64,000 nt of DNA from Lonicera japonica (GCA_021464415.1 CM038471.1:13754073-13818072), one strand, 5' to 3'. Positions 1 through 13,722 are shown, numbered from the stretch's first letter. The notes: generated from the sequence alone by a model not told the origin. Numbers and translations are program-made.

Positions 1-3000
1 GAGAAGCTTTGTGAAGGTACTTCCATGCACTACTATAATAATGCCATGCACCACTTAATGAATTTTGACCCTAAGGAATATGTAATAGCTGTACAAATTT
101 ATGCAGTTCGCAATGTTGAAGCTTCGCCAGAAACCCCCTAATGTTCCTCAATTAAATGTTTGGCACATTGTTACCCAATTTGTGGGATGCTGGTGTGTGG
201 TACATTACCTAACCGAGTATGCAGGTGGTGGGGGTAGGCTTAGTTGGAACGCTATTTTGGGTGGCAATTCGTTAGATGATATAAAGCTTGCTTGAATGAA
301 GATTAAATACTACAACAGAATCCTTAATATTTTTGATATCATACGTATGTATGTTAGTGCATGCGAACCTATATGCCTCTTTTCCTATTTCTATGCAAGT
401 CAGAAAAGGGGGTTGCTAGAGTTGGCATTTTGATTTGTGAATGCACTCCGTTTGTCGTCGGCGCATTAGGTGACACTGGGTTGGTAATTGCTATCTTAGA
501 AGTGCTTTTACGACTTTGCCCCCTATTTGTGATTCGAAATTAGACTTATCCCATATTTTCATACTTAGCAGACTTTACCCGAGGGAAATCTCAGAGAACT
601 GCATAAAAATGGCAGACACTGCCTACTTTTATTAACATTATCATTTGATTTAAACCCTATTTTCACATAGTCCTTTGAGATCCCCATCTTAAAGTATGAA
701 GTTCTCATAATATTTAATGTGATAGAGATCTCAGGATGTGGCTTATTTATGCACATCGAACCTACCCTCAAATCTATATTTGATTAAAATCAAGTTAACT
801 AGTGTAATATGTACGAATAATTTTCCATAGGCATGAGTAATTCCCTATATGTATTGATACTGCCACAGGTAAGTGTAGTTCTCTATGAACATGGATATTG
901 CTGACCAATGTTGCTTTGTAATGTGGCTTGCTTATGAGATATTTAAAGCTGTTGCTTGTAGTGCTTTGGTATAAGTTTATTATCAATAATATGTTACCCA
1001 ATAATTATGAAAAGTAATGTAGTATGCCATCGTCAAGGTTAAAAACTCTATTAGCTCCATTACTATTAGCAATAGCTAGAATGTAAACGCTATTATGCTG
1101 ATGGCCCCTTTATATTGTGGATATTGTTTTATGCTTGTGTAATTCTCTGTAAATGAGGATGGCGTCGTAGTCACGAGTAACCGGAATAGTGATATAGACA
1201 TGGGTTATACGTAGTAACAGACAGTGGTTATGGGATTAGCATGACCTTGGTCAAGATGATTAACATGGTTTGAACCCTTAGTAGGAGGGGATGCAAATCC
1301 GTGTCTACAGCCAGTTTTCTAATTGTCCTTTTGGAGATAAACCTTTTCCGAATCACCTCAGTCACTTTTCATGAATGGCAATATGGCACATAGCCTTCTT
1401 AGTCTATGTTGATTCTGTCTCAAACCTCCGAGATTTGTCCAATGGAGTACATGTTGCAACTAAGAGGTGAGACTAACCCCATTGTTTTTATTAAAGGCTT
1501 TGTGGCTCCAAGAATTTCGAGTAAGAACCTGAATAGATGAATCAATGTGGGATTTTCACTTTCTGGTCTTATTGAGGTACTAAGCTCTCAAGTTTATGGT
1601 AACCCATGGCCTAAACTTGACTTGTTCCAAGTACAAGGGTCCAGCGGCTAATGGGCAGCCAAAGTCCATGAGCTCTTAAATTGATTGGCAAAGCCACAGT
1701 AAACTAGGTCTAGTTAAATATATGCCTGCAGTTAAGGGTATTACCCCGTTTGCACCACGTCATCCCAGATGTTTCCCAAACTGGAGTCTGATATCTAATG
1801 TTTCACACCTTGTAAATAACAGATAATCTTTCTTTTTGATCAGAGACACGCTTTTATTGATAAAAATAACAATACAACCTAACGGATAAGAACTATCTGG
1901 AGGACCAGAAGTCCACCATAACAGCACCCCCAAAACAGCAAAACTATTACTCTATTACAAAATATTGTTCAAAAAATTAAAACCCTCACAATCGTTAGAT
2001 TTATAAACCGTTTTAGCTCTATATGAAAGCTGCACCCCAATCTCTGGATATTTCAGAAACAGATAATGAACCAAAAACTCTTGAAGAGAATGCCCAAAGA
2101 GAAGCAATGGCTTGATTTTATCCAACCTGCTTTACCAGCCAACGGAACTCCATTTGCCTCAAGGATTAACCAAAGGCAGTGGCTGTCCTAAACTCTTGCA
2201 ACCTCATAATCCCCCTAGAACACACACATTGCTGCCCCTTTTTGACAAGAAAAACACTCCCAATCCTAAGACCCAAAATAAATCTTAAAAAGACATCCAC
2301 TTTCAACAATTCCCTTCACAAAGAACTCCACAGCTTGTGGTATCAAGGAAAAGTTCCTACACTATTTTTTGCCAAACTGCCGAATAAAAATAGGGCAAGT
2401 AAACTGCAAAGCCAGTTAAAAGGCCAAGCTAAAATGACACTGCAACTACTCTTAGAATTTGAAGAGGAGGGGGGGGGGAGCTGTTTCCCTTTTTCGGTTC
2501 CCTACACAACTCATTTTTGTTTCCCTTCACGCCGATACTAATTTCAATACCTAGAAGCATGGATTACCTGGTGATATACTTTTAGTGACAATCCATATTC
2601 ATTTAGAGGATGTCTTCTCGTCCACATTTTCTTTAAATCATTCAATAAAATTTCTTTTCTGATTAAAAACCAGGTTGTAAATTTGTGATTATTAGTTGAA
2701 TACTTGAATCTGTGAACTACATAAGCCACCCATGAATTCACTTTCTGGTCGGAGAAATGCCTTCATAGACTGACAAGTACAGCTGTATGCAAGCAAGAGT
2801 CTTCTTAAACAGAGATGGTCCGAGTAAATTGCAATAGGCTGCACACAGTCACACACCTTCAAAGAAAGAGAAATTAGTAGAAGCTTTTCACTGAAACAAT
2901 TTGGGACTTCTTCCTTGTGTAAGGAACAAGTGGTGAGGTTCTGTTTTGTATAAAAATAATGTGGTAGTGGTGATTTGGAATGTTATCAATGCAGGAAGAC

Positions 3001-4093
3001 AACATTGGCCATTTTAATGAATATAAGCCCTCTTAATGAATTGAAAGTTTCAGTTATTGACTTGGCTGCGCTATTTCCATCTTGGGTTTGGGCAATCTGC
3101 AACGACTTACTATTAAGAGGGCCAAAAAACTTACGAAAAAAATATAGAAAAATTCTGAAAAAAGAGAACAATAAAATGGGTAAATTACATAAGCACTAAA
3201 TCATTACCTAGTATGTATTGCATTGTTTACTTGTTGATACTCACGTCAGATCCACTTGGTTAAACCATATTATATAGTAGTTCGAGTATTCTACCAAAGA
3301 TAACCTATAGAATTTTGTTTCACCTAAGCATACCAGAACAATATGCCCCTAGTTCAGTAAGAGAGAATCAATATTAATCGTAGAAGAATTAACATATAAG
3401 CCAAATAAGTAATTATAAATAGCTAACGCTTCGTAATATTGTAATCTTGATTATTTATGAGAAATTAGAACAATTGTAATGAACTATACAAATTATTCTC
3501 CATCTGTCTCAAATAAATAGGAATGGGGCTCAGTTGCAGTTCGATATCTTCAAAAACTGAATTAACTTGGCTGAGTCAACTAGTTTTTGAGTAGTCTTTG
3601 AACTATATGATTCCAACCGTGAAATATGTTAATGCATATTGGAACTTTGATCCACATTCACATTATTCTTCACGATAAAAGGACAAATTTCCCCAATATA
3701 TCAGGGTCCTGAGAACTTTGTAGTTGCTCCTGATTTTAGAGATTTTTTTATGAATGGACAAGGCCACTGCAACTTGTCCATCATGCTCCAGATGGACTGA
3801 TAACATCGCGTCCTCTTAATCACTTTAATAGCTAAATTGAAAATGAGGACAAAGACCGACAAGTTTAATCTTCACTAGCCCGACCCCCCCAGAAAAGGAG
3901 AAACAAATGGAATACTTTAAACATGGTTGTATAACATTTAAGTTCTGTATGTACATGTAGATTGTAGATGCTCTCAAGATATACTCAATCTTAGCTATTT
4001 GAAGATGAATGCTCTAGTGCTTTTGCACCCATACCTGTGCTAGGTATTGGATAGTTGAGATAGTACTGGAACTATATTTTGTCAATTAAATAA
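1..4093. other. Gene-poor stretch, possibly a long first intron or 5' flank of the epimerase gene
   Basis: No exon, RNA gene or recognisable transposon protein could be supported here. Reading frames are short and show no family motif. A segment at about 1830-2220, read on the minus strand, has a 3'-end-like tail with an ATCAATAAAAG signal and an A-rich end; it could be a LINE or antisense transcript end, but no protein motif backs this. Because the N-terminal exon of the epimerase is not visible anywhere before 4430, this region may be intronic, or the missing exon may lie before the window. Confidence 0.3.
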
Positions 4094-4286
4094 AGGGATT
4101 TTGAGTTACCCCCCTACCCCCCTATTTTACTAATCCTTTGAGTTAACCCCCCCTGTTTTTACTATTGCAGTTGCCTCATTCTGTTGAAAATGTTACAAAA
4201 CAGGGTGGTAACTCAAAGGATTAGTAAAATAGGGGGGGTATCCTGAGTTTCGTATTAATAATAAGGGGGTAACTCAAAAAGTCCCT
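4094..4286. mobile_element. Palindromic MITE (193 bp) in an epimerase intron
   Basis: The two ends are inverted copies: the left end AGGGATTTTGAGTTACCCCC matches the complement of the right end, which reads GGGGGTAACTCAAAAAGTCC followed by CT. The inner arms also pair (CTATTTTACTAATCCTTTGA against TCAAAGGATTAGTAAAATAG), so nearly the whole element can fold into one hairpin. The same four bases, ATAA, flank it at 4090-4093 and 4287-4290 and look like a target-site duplication. It lies about 140 bp before the acceptor of the first visible epimerase exon. It has no coding capacity. The superfamily is not certain. Confidence 0.75.
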
Positions 4287-4429
4287 ATAAAACAAGTAGC
4301 TGAACTTTTCTCTTTTGCCTTGCCCTGGTTATAAATTATTATATTGAAAAATCTAATGAGGAACTTATTTTTAGTTTGTGATGTATTCTTCCATTTTCCA
4401 AAATGAAAATATTCTAATACCATGTGCAG

Positions 4430-5321
4430 GCTATCTTTAAGCCTCCAAAGGCAATACGTGGTGGTATTCCTATATGCTTTCCTCAGGTATGTGGTCCTCA
4501 ACTTTTTCCTTTCTGTTGCTTTGACTGTATTCATCTTGATCAAGGAACTTGCTTCTTTTTTTTGCAGTTCTCAAATAATGGATCTTTGGAGCAGCATGGA
4601 TTTGCAAGAAACAGGATTTGGAGCATTGACAATGATCCTCCGCCTTTTCCAACGAACTCATCTAGCAAGGCCTATGTTGATTTGATTCTTAAGCCCTCTG
4701 AAGATGATCTGAAGATCTGGCCTCACAGGTACGGTTTGAGAGCCAACTTACTTTCTTTCAATATTAAGACAGGCTACTTAATTTTAAGCATTCCTTTTGT
4801 TGAATTGTTTCTGTTATTTTTTTTCCCTTGTGTAGTATATATATTCCATTTTAAATGTTTTCCTATATCCAACTACAATGTACTTTCCTCTGTAGTTTTG
4901 AGTTTCGATTGAGGGTAACTCTGGGACCTGGTGGAGATTTGATGTTGATATCTCGCATCCGAAATACCAGCACTGACGGAAAGCCATTCACCTTTACGTT
5001 TGCATATCATACCTATTTTTCTGTTTCAGATATCAGGTATTAACGGAATAGGTTTTTCTTTCTTCACTTCGTTGAGGTTATTGGTTGGTATTTACACTTT
5101 ATGTTTAATTGTTTAGTGGTATTTTATATGTTGAATTATTTTCATGAACGCAATTGTTGCATATTGACATACTGTTGAATTTACTTGTAGAAATATAAGG
5201 CATTCTTATTTCCATTATAAGGGGACTATAGATAAAAGTCCAGCGTCCGAAAATGTACTTTTAGTTTTGATGCTGGCATTGGGAAACATTGGTCAGAATG
5301 TCGAAGGATGTGTTTCTGGAG

Positions 5322-5352
<31 letters not shown>

Positions 5353-7661
5353 TTTGAAAGAGTAGGATTAGCTGTAAGCGATAACCAAGAAGTTAATTAT
5401 GGTGTCATATCTGGAAGGAGAACATATAATCCAGTCCAGTTTTTGAACCAAGTCTGGATTTAGGTTAAGATAGGCGTCTATGTCACATTCTTCTTGTGCT
5501 TTGGCAGTGTACACTATTGGATTTTATTTGATCCAGATCAATTATATCAAATTCTTATCAGATATTATCAAAAGGGTCCTTTCTACTTTGGTACCTTTAT
5601 TGGATATTTTCAAAATGGTCCTTTTTACTTTGGTACCTTTGTATTGTATCAAATTTGACTTTTGTACCTTCAGAATTATTAGTTCAAGTTTGATACCCAC
5701 TTTGAGATGTTGTCCATGTTTCTCCATATTTACTTGACACCATTTTGCCTCCGATGTGAATTGCAAGGGCCACGTGGCATATTGAGAGAAATCCAATTTG
5801 AAGAACTTGTCTCGCTTTTTCATTAGTTAAGAAAAGTTAGAGGCTAATAAAATCTTGAATTGGACCAAAGGCCCTTGTCTTCTTTATCCTTATATAAAAT
5901 CCATAACCTCTTTTATATGCTACCTTTTCTCTTCATTCCCAATCTCTTCCATCTCTGCATATGTATTCGGGACTGAAATCAAAATCTAAACTAAATCTTA
6001 AACGAACACAAACTGAAATTGGGATCAAATTTACAATTATATACCAAGTGACTTTGCAGTCCCCTTAATTTCGCTTGAGTCACTCCACAGACCTCCACTC
6101 CTGCTTCTTGAGCAACCTCTCCATTAACCAATTCTCAGATTGCATCCCAACCAGTTCCTCCTACCGCTCTTGCTTTGTATCCCTTGTGACCCTATAAGCT
6201 TGTACAAAGCAAAAACATCAAATACACGAATCTGAGAAGCCGGTGCTAGTCGCTCGTATCATGTATATAAATTGTGTATATGTATGTTAATTGTATATAC
6301 ATAAATACATATTTAAGTATATACATTTGTGTCAGGCCACGAAATTAGTTGGCATATTGACGGATTGTTTATTGAAACTCTGGATGACACAGTTTTATCG
6401 TTTTTGTTGCAATTTGATTGGAAATGTTCGGTAATTGTGGTGAAATATTCTGCAGTTTTGGACTGTCTTTTAATTATATTGTTTTATTGTATTCAGTGAA
6501 GTTCGGGTAGAAGGATTGGAGACGCTGGATTATCTTGACAATTTGCAGAATAAGGAGCGATTTACTGAACAAGGGGATGCTATAACTTTTGAATCAGAAG
6601 TAAAGTTTGGGAAATCATTCTTGTCTTGCCTTCTGTGGTTCTCCAGGATGCTTAATATGTCATATGATGTAAATTTTCTGTTAATCAGGTGGACAAGATA
6701 TATCTCAGTACACCAACAAAGATAGCGATTTTGGATCATGAGAAGAAACGAACATTTGTAATTCGCAAAGATGGACTTCCAGATGCTGGTGAGATTGGCT
6801 ACATCCATATACTTCTAATTTTATGTAGTCTTGATATTGTCGTGGTTCATCTAGTATCTTACATCATCTGATTAATACGGATAAGTGGGAGGAATGCATC
6901 CCTTTTTTAAATATATTTATGAAGTCCATAATTCTGAAAACACGAAGGGTTTATTTTTACAATTTTTCTTGACTGCAGATACTAGAGTACCACTTCGAAA
7001 ACTTGTCTTGAATTCCTAGTTCTGAATTTTTCATATACCTATCACTTATTAAGCATAGTGGAAAACTGGAAATTTTATTTTAATTTTCAACTGACATGAA
7101 TCCTTCTGGTGCTTAACTTTTATCAAACAGCAACTAATTTCTGAACTTTCAAGATAACCAGCTAAACTACAATCGGATTTCTAGTGGTTTTAAAATGCAA
7201 TCTTATTGTAAAACTGAAGTTAGGTTTAGGAAAGGAGAAGCAAGTGAATGCAGTAAACAAGTTTCACTTTGTTGTTATCAACGAGGAGTTTTCAAACACT
7301 TGTAATTTAGGAATTTTCTAGTTTGAGGGAGAAGCATACTCGATGCTCGCACATCTTTTTCAGTTTCTGTTGTCTGAAGCTACGAAGTTGTTATCACTCT
7401 TTTTTTGGTTTTCCATTTTCTTGATCTATTTGATTTAAATATGCAGTGGTGTGGAATCCTTGGGATAAGAAGGCGAAGGCTATGGCCGATTTTGGAGACG
7501 ATGAGTACAAGCATATGCTTTGTGTGGAGGCAGCAGCTGTGGAAAAACCAATAACGCTGAAGCCGGGGGAAGAGTGGAGAGGAAGGCAGGAACTCTCTGC
7601 TGTTCCCTCAAGTTACCGCAGTGGGCAGCTTGATCCTCAGAAAGTTATACAGGGCAGCTGA
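4430..7661 (+). CDS. Putative glucose-6-phosphate 1-epimerase (aldose 1-epimerase family), N-terminal exon missing
   Basis: The product should interconvert the alpha and beta anomers of glucose 6-phosphate in the cytosol. Visible coding exons are 4430-4486, 4568-4728, 4896-5036, 6497-6599, 6689-6788 and 7447-7661 (stop TGA), all with GT-AG borders and consistent phase, giving 258 residues. Family marks in order: KPPKAIRGGIPICFPQ, the active-site-region HGFAR, FAYHTYFSVSDI with the second conserved His, the DKIY segment, VVWNPWDKKAKAMADFGDDE, and the catalytic Glu in CVEAAAV. Plant members have about 50 more N-terminal residues; no exon for them is seen upstream, so the gene is 5'-incomplete here. 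A GT donor at 7707 and a good acceptor at 9822 suggest a spliced 3' UTR. The exons are intact, without stops or frameshifts. Family assignment is firm; activity is inferred. Confidence 0.88.
5037..6496 (+). other. Long epimerase intron with a near-duplicate tract and a TA microsatellite
   Basis: This 1.46 kb GT-AG intron contains a TA run near 5328-5352. It also has two near copies of a 35-base segment around 5565-5598 and 5608-5641, both containing GGTCCTTT followed by TACTTTGGTACCTTT. No coding potential is seen. Confidence 0.6.
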
Positions 7662-10606
7662 AAAAACACTCCAATATGCAAGCTGGTGGTTTATATCTGT
7701 GTACAGGTACTTTTGCTGAAGCTCCTCCCAAGTCAGTTGTCTGAATATTTGGCCTTTTCATCGGTATTGATGTGTTGATCAGGCTCTTTCTCTCTCCCTC
7801 TATATATATACAAATACAGGATATATATTTACTTGTGTGAGATCAGTGGATCACATATATTACCTTTTATTCAACATCGTTGTTGTGATTCGTTATTATC
7901 ACTTAGTTCATGGTTCGTTTTTGTTATCAATTCTACTTTGATTACTTGAGTTATTGGTACTTGAGTTCTTGCCAATAACCACATCCAGCGTATAGAAACA
8001 TCAAAGTATATCAATGGCATCCATCAAATCATTGACTAATTTCATCGAACCGGCTCTGATAAAAGTGCTTTGAGGTTTGGACAACCTAAATTGGTGGTAG
8101 AAGTAATCAAACTATCAGAGCATGTAATTAAATGACAAGGGGATGTTTGAGTAGAAGATAAAAATACTCGAGTGCAACGCCCTAGAAAAGTTCAGGTTAG
8201 TTTGGACCTCACATGTGTAAAAAGTTTTTACACACGCAAGGTAAAATCATCTAGGTTTTACACGCTTTAAAGGACCTAGTCAAAACAAGTTAGGAACTTT
8301 TTCTGGCTGTAAGCTACAAGTTAGTACTTGTGTGAACAGCTAGGCAAAATATTGCTGAAGGAAACTTTTTGAGCAGAATCAGCATGTAACATGGGAACAT
8401 GCCTGAAGTAAGATCCAAGCTTTTGGAGGGTGATCATGCCCTTGAAAGATGGAAGAACAATGCAAGAGTATGGACAACCTTGAGGCCTGTTTGAACAGGT
8501 TGCGAGTATTTTCAAGCACCTGTACCAACATGCATATTTGACAAGGAACAAACCCACCACTTGTCGATATTGCTATATTCGCATGATTCAAAATAATAAT
8601 TGTTGAATACTTATTATTGCCACCACATTATATGTTTGGTATTGTATAATTTCTAGATTTTGTTTTCTTATTTGGTTGAGGTTTTGATATATTCCATGTT
8701 ACTAATACGACAAATATATATATAATAATGTTTCGCCAATGTACTTGCGTCTCTCATAAAAATCTTGTAATGTTGTATCATTGTATCTGCACCTCCTCAT
8801 TTCCATCTAATTTTGGGTGCCACTCTTAGGATTAACAAAATTCTTCAAAATAATAAAGTTGGGGTCCACCAAATGAGGAGAAATCACCCCACCAACCCCC
8901 TTGGCTTGATTACTCAGTCATGCACCGTACCTTCTACTGGAACTTGCATATTATTACCGACTTGGCTACCGCTTCTATCGAAGTTTCACCCAGAGCCTCC
9001 ATCTCCTGGAAAATGAGCCATTTACCTCTTGATTGTTTAGCAGTCACTAGGATTAATGAGCTCCTCTCATATACATTTAGTGCTTCCTTGGTATGGGTTT
9101 ATGTTTGTTCATGGAATCCAAAATTGTAATTTCGCATGGAAAGTTTGAGGCTCATCAACATATGATTCAACTGCCTGATATATAAGAGACTCCTAATGTC
9201 GATTTATCAAACAACTAAAAACTCGAACCAAATGAGCACTTAAGTAGATGTAGAATTCTCCTCAAATCTGTTTCTTCATAGATCAAATATGCTAGGTTCA
9301 CAGCAATTAAGATGTTACTTAAGAATACCTCAGTGACACAAAAGCTCTTCTATATAGTTTCAGAATATTTGTATCATGACAAGGGTTTCTTTTTGTTTTA
9401 TTAATTTGTTGTCAGTTTTGATTAGTTCCATGGCATGCTTTACAACCAAATGTTTATGAACTCTGATTTGAATGATCCACATCGTGGCCCTTCTTTTAGA
9501 CCCCAGAGGCTAGTAATCTGTGTCTTGAGAAAAATGAAATGGAGGATGGATGCTTGGGTGTTTGTGTATTACATGTATTGTACTTCGGAGAATGGAACTT
9601 GTACATTAGAATTCTAACTGGATTCCATCCTCTGCATGCTCCATCTCTCCCCATTGTGAGGGTCTGATATTGCAAAATCGTGAAAACAAAGTGCGTTGTT
9701 ATGCTGAATCTCACTTGTTCTTCAGATTTGTTGACCTTGGAAGTTCGTTGCCCCATGCAAATACATATCCTATATATTTATGTATATTACTGAATAAAAG
9801 TTGAGTGAATTTTTTTTTGCAGGTGCTCTGTTGCAATATGTGGTTTGGAGTCTTGGCAGGAAAAGGACTTTGTTTTGCCTTCCTTATTCCTTGTTAAATT
9901 TCATTACTACCCCTTTAGTCAAAATAATGTTCTTATGCGTTTTTTAGCAGATTTGACTGTTTGGTAGCAATGTCAAAAAAAAGTCTAGACAAACGTACCA
10001 ATGAATGCAGAATTATGCATGGGATTATACTATACATACACTTTATGTGGCGACTTTATTAGTAGATACTTCTTTTTCGATTTCCCTCATTTAAGGACTA
10101 ATTTTCGGAAAAAAGAATTCCTTAAAATTTCTTAAAGGTATGGTGGTCCTCTATTTAGTAGTTTTTGCAAAGAGCAAGAAAATGGTGTGGAGATTTGTAT
10201 AAAATATGATGCTGTATCGTATTTTTCTTGTAGAGTTCTTTTATATAATGCTTGGACTACGGTTTGTTTGCATTGTTGGGATTTTGATTTTGCTAGAATC
10301 GTGGTGTCAATTCGAAATTATTTTCAATTTATGTTGATGGTTTTCTACGTTTTGAGGGCCACAAATTCGTTGTCTATTTGAAATCATTTTTATTTTATGT
10401 CAGTTTTCTACTTTTTGAGGGCAACAAGGTCTGTTTGTTGGCCGCTCAATTCATATAGCTCGTGTTTTTGGCAACTTTTAGAGCTCACCTGCCATTTCAA
10501 TGCATAACATAATTACTCTTGAACAATATGTTTTGTTTGCTTGCGTTTGTTGTTGAAGTACCAATGGCCTTGAGTTGTAATGACTTGTAGAATATGCTTT
10601 TATAGG

Positions 10607-10637
<31 letters not shown>

Positions 10638-11338
10638 CTTTGCTAATAGCCATATTTGATTTGGTAGGGGTTACTGGAAAGCTCTATTGGATAATAAAAT
10701 AGAAAATAATAGACAAAATAATTGATTTGTGTGATAATTTAGAAGTCGAGTGATTTGACGCAATGCCTTTCACTTCTTACGATTATGTCATCCACATTTT
10801 TATAACTTTTTGTGAATTTTTTTTTATCCTCACCAGTCAGAAATTCCATGGAAAATGACTGAGTCTTTAATTTATTTTTCAAACTTATCATATAATTCAA
10901 TTGTTATTTATATTAAAATAATAGTCCTAAATATATTAACAACTTGTAATGAATTTTTTACCAACAGACATCACAATCAGAGAGAGAATGGCTAACGGAA
11001 AGAAAACATTGAAAATGTTGGTTCATTTATGGTGCTTTTCTGTTTTCAATTTGTGTTGAATAGTGGGATACATTGAAAGTTCACTTATTTGTTAATACAA
11101 TTATGAGAGTTTAAATTTCAAGTTTTCCTGATGAAAATATCAATCACGATGTAACAATATTAACTAATTATGGAGAGGGTTAAAAATTTTGGATTGCAAT
11201 TGTAAAGGCTCGTTAGACTTGGTGATTTAATTCAAATAATTATGCAAACACGTGGTATAGGCAAAATTTGTGTCCTTTCAACGTGTCCTATAATTGTATC
11301 TATAAAATTATTGTTTAGTCAATAAGTGATCGAGTTCA
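7662..11338. other. Epimerase 3' region and intergenic DNA
   Basis: The first part is probably the 3' UTR of the epimerase: a possible 3' UTR intron runs from 7707 to 9821, ending in a T-rich tract and GCAG. Beyond about 9900 the sequence is AT-rich. A TA microsatellite lies near 10607-10632, and there are two near copies of a segment with TTTTCTAC and TTTTGAGGGC at about 10320-10370 and 10385-10430. No gene is supported. Confidence 0.4.
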
Positions 11339-11794
11339 TTGCCATTCTTTTTGACTAACCAAAGAGTAAAAGATCTACAACTTGGCACCTATCAGTATCG
11401 ACTAGAACATTACCCAATATATCAAAATTTGGAACACCGTCGGAGAGAATCAACCACCGAAATATTAACTGCCTCAACCACAATGCCCCAAAAACCCACT
11501 CGACAGCAAAAACTGCAACCATTTATTCCCGTTCAACTCGAGTACCACGGCAGCGCATGCCCCAAGTGGTCTCAGAGGACAATGCCAAAACCACAACACG
11601 ACATGTTGCTAAAAATAGCCGCATCGAAATTGACCAACCGGTGGAGGACCGTTGATAGAGAATCACTCAATCGGGGTTTCGAAAACAACCTCATTTCGCC
11701 TGTACCATACAACCAAGCAAGGCAACACAAAATTATTGAGTTTGAATCAAGACAATTGTCACGCCTAGTAAGATATTATCTGCTTTGGGTTTGA
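11339..11794 (+). CDS. Unrecognised 151-codon ORF in a less AT-rich island
   Basis: This is one of the longest open frames outside the recognised genes and transposons. It begins with ATG and encodes a basic, Gln/Arg/Thr-rich product without a signal peptide, membrane segment or motif I recognise. An overlapping frame is also open for much of the stretch and reads like low-complexity charged sequence, so neither frame is clearly favoured. Base composition over about 11390-11830 is visibly richer in G and C than the flanks, which fits a transposon fragment or a decayed exon. No promoter, splice context or partner gene supports expression. Treat it as a hypothetical ORF only. Confidence 0.15.
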   Translation: MPFFLTNQRVKDLQLGTYQYRLEHYPIYQNLEHRRRESTTEILTASTTMPQKPTRQQKLQPFIPVQLEYHGSACPKWSQRTMPKPQHDMLLKIAASKLTNRWRTVDRESLNRGFENNLISPVPYNQARQHKIIEFESRQLSRLVRYYLLWV

Positions 11795-13433
11795 GCCCGC
11801 ACGGTTTTGCTTTTCTCTCAAAAGGTCTCTTATTAGGAAGGACTAGTGACCGCGCATATATAACACATCAATTTACTTCACACAAGCGATGTGGAATGAA
11901 CACCCATAGTGTGTAGCCTGCCAGCACATACTGCAGTTAATCTAGGCACATATAGCAGCTCGCCCACAAACTAGGGTCCTTACACATTTGACATTAACAT
12001 TTTTGTTTCTAATTAGTCTTTATTATATATAAGAATAGGGAGTACATGCAATGCGTGTGTAATATCATAATTGATTTTTTGAAACACTTTAATAAATGAT
12101 TGTATTTGGCAAAGTGGTTACATAATTTCCTCATTACATGTAAAGTCATGGGTCTTGTAATACATCAAAAAAATAATATTGTAATTGAATTTTTTTTAAT
12201 ATGTGGTTATTTTGGTAATTTAATATTGACACAAGTATTCATATCCATTTTATGGTTTAACGAATTTGGCTTCTCTACATTGTTCATTTATGCTAATTAC
12301 ATTCATTTAAAGAGCAAAATGGATTTGTACTAAAAAAATAAAAGAGCTAAATGGGTTACTTTTGTCATGAAATTTAATTATAGAAATCATTTTTACAAAG
12401 TTTCATTTTAAACCTGATGGGGATAGAAACAAAGATTTCATGTTTCAGTTATCCGGGGATGGAAACAGAGATGTGCAATAAAATTTGAAGTGGGAATGAG
12501 GATGGGGAATGCATAATTGCCCCGGACTTGCCCCGTTGCCATCTCTAACTCTCCTTGATGACATTAATAGAAAAACGGAGGCTTCATGGGTAAGGAATTT
12601 ATGTACCGCTACTACTTATCTTATATTACATAAAGTTTACTTCTTAGTTGATAAAAGAAAAACAAAACAAAAAAGAAACAAGGACAATCAATTAATAATA
12701 GATCCAAGTGGTTCAAGGAGGAGTAGAGAGTTAGGACTCAAACTTGGGCAACTATATGAATACATTTGTAAGGTAAACTTTAATTATTTGAATTTATATA
12801 AGATAAATAGTCTCGTATCATATTGGAAGTGTGCTGACTAATATCAAAAACTGATAAGGGTGCGCATGGTTTAATCTTGATAAGAGCAATTTTAAAAGTT
12901 CCTTTGAAGAACAATTATTAGAGGAGGGAATAGCCCAGTTACATAACTCATTAGAATTTCAAAAATTAATCGATCAATTGGTTGATGGTTAAAAAAAACC
13001 ATGTAATAACCGAAAATGAGAGATGATTCAACTTATAATCTTCTTATTGTCTATTGAAAGTTGAAGTTTTAACCAATGGGTTGCTCATAGAAAATCTCAA
13101 AAATGTAACTCGAATGATATGGTATCAATATATTAGTTAATATGCGAGGTTCAATTTTTCTATTTTATTTTTGGAATCCTTAAGTTGTAAAATTATTATT
13201 TGATTGAGATTCTTTTAGTCAAATTCCTTTTTGGTGTATGCCGCGTTTCTCGTTTTAATAAAGGTGACTGTAACCCAAAGTCACATGGGCTGTTGGGTTG
13301 GACCTAAGCAGGTAAGTTAACGCACATTAGTCTTTTTAGCAACCTTTGACATAGTAAGCCAGGGCGATCCATTTTTTAAAATTGTTTGGAGTATTCCGGA
13401 CTAGTTTGTACGCACTTCGAGTTAATTTTGAGT
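11795..13433. other. Intergenic AT-rich DNA
   Basis: No gene is supported. A short segment near 12420-12550 contains GGGGATGG-type and CCCCG-type tracts and ends in GCCATCTCTA. This resembles a dispersed plant repeat also hinted at around 17490-17640. A tRNA-like B-box resemblance near 12740 was not convincing. Confidence 0.4.
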
Positions 13434-13722
13434 GGAGATATTGACACCTCTAAAAACACTCAGTAACATTTTCACTTTCATTCGGTTCTTTGCAATCGAG
13501 TAAGATGTCTGTTACTCTGTTTTTGAGGGCCGAGTATAAGCCTATATACTCGGTCCTTGATAGACGAGTAAGACATTATCAAATTTATACTTGGTCCTTC
13601 ATAACCGAGTAACATATACCATATTCGGTTACAAAAAACCAAATGAAAGTGAGAGTGTTACCAAGTATTTATTTGTTTTTAAATTTTTTTTTTGTTGTGC
13701 GTGTGGGGGGGTCAATATCACC
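13434..13722. mobile_element. MITE-like inverted-repeat element (about 290 bp)
   Basis: The outer ends pair: GGAGATATTGAC at the left and the complement of GTCAATATCACC at the right. Inner arms also pair: AACATTTTCACTTTCATTCG near 13467 is close to the complement of AATGAAAGTGAGAGTGTTAC near 13645. The middle has repeated ACTCGG/CCGAGT motifs. No target duplication could be fixed. No coding capacity. Confidence 0.55.

Noticed and set aside
1830..2220. Possible LINE 3' end on the minus strand
   Set aside because: Only a tail-like signal is seen; no reverse transcriptase or RNase H motif could be read.
8321..8591. Two overlapping minus-strand ORFs with a vaguely PPR-like look
   Set aside because: No complete 35-residue repeat or conserved motif; likely chance or an old unrecognisable fragment.
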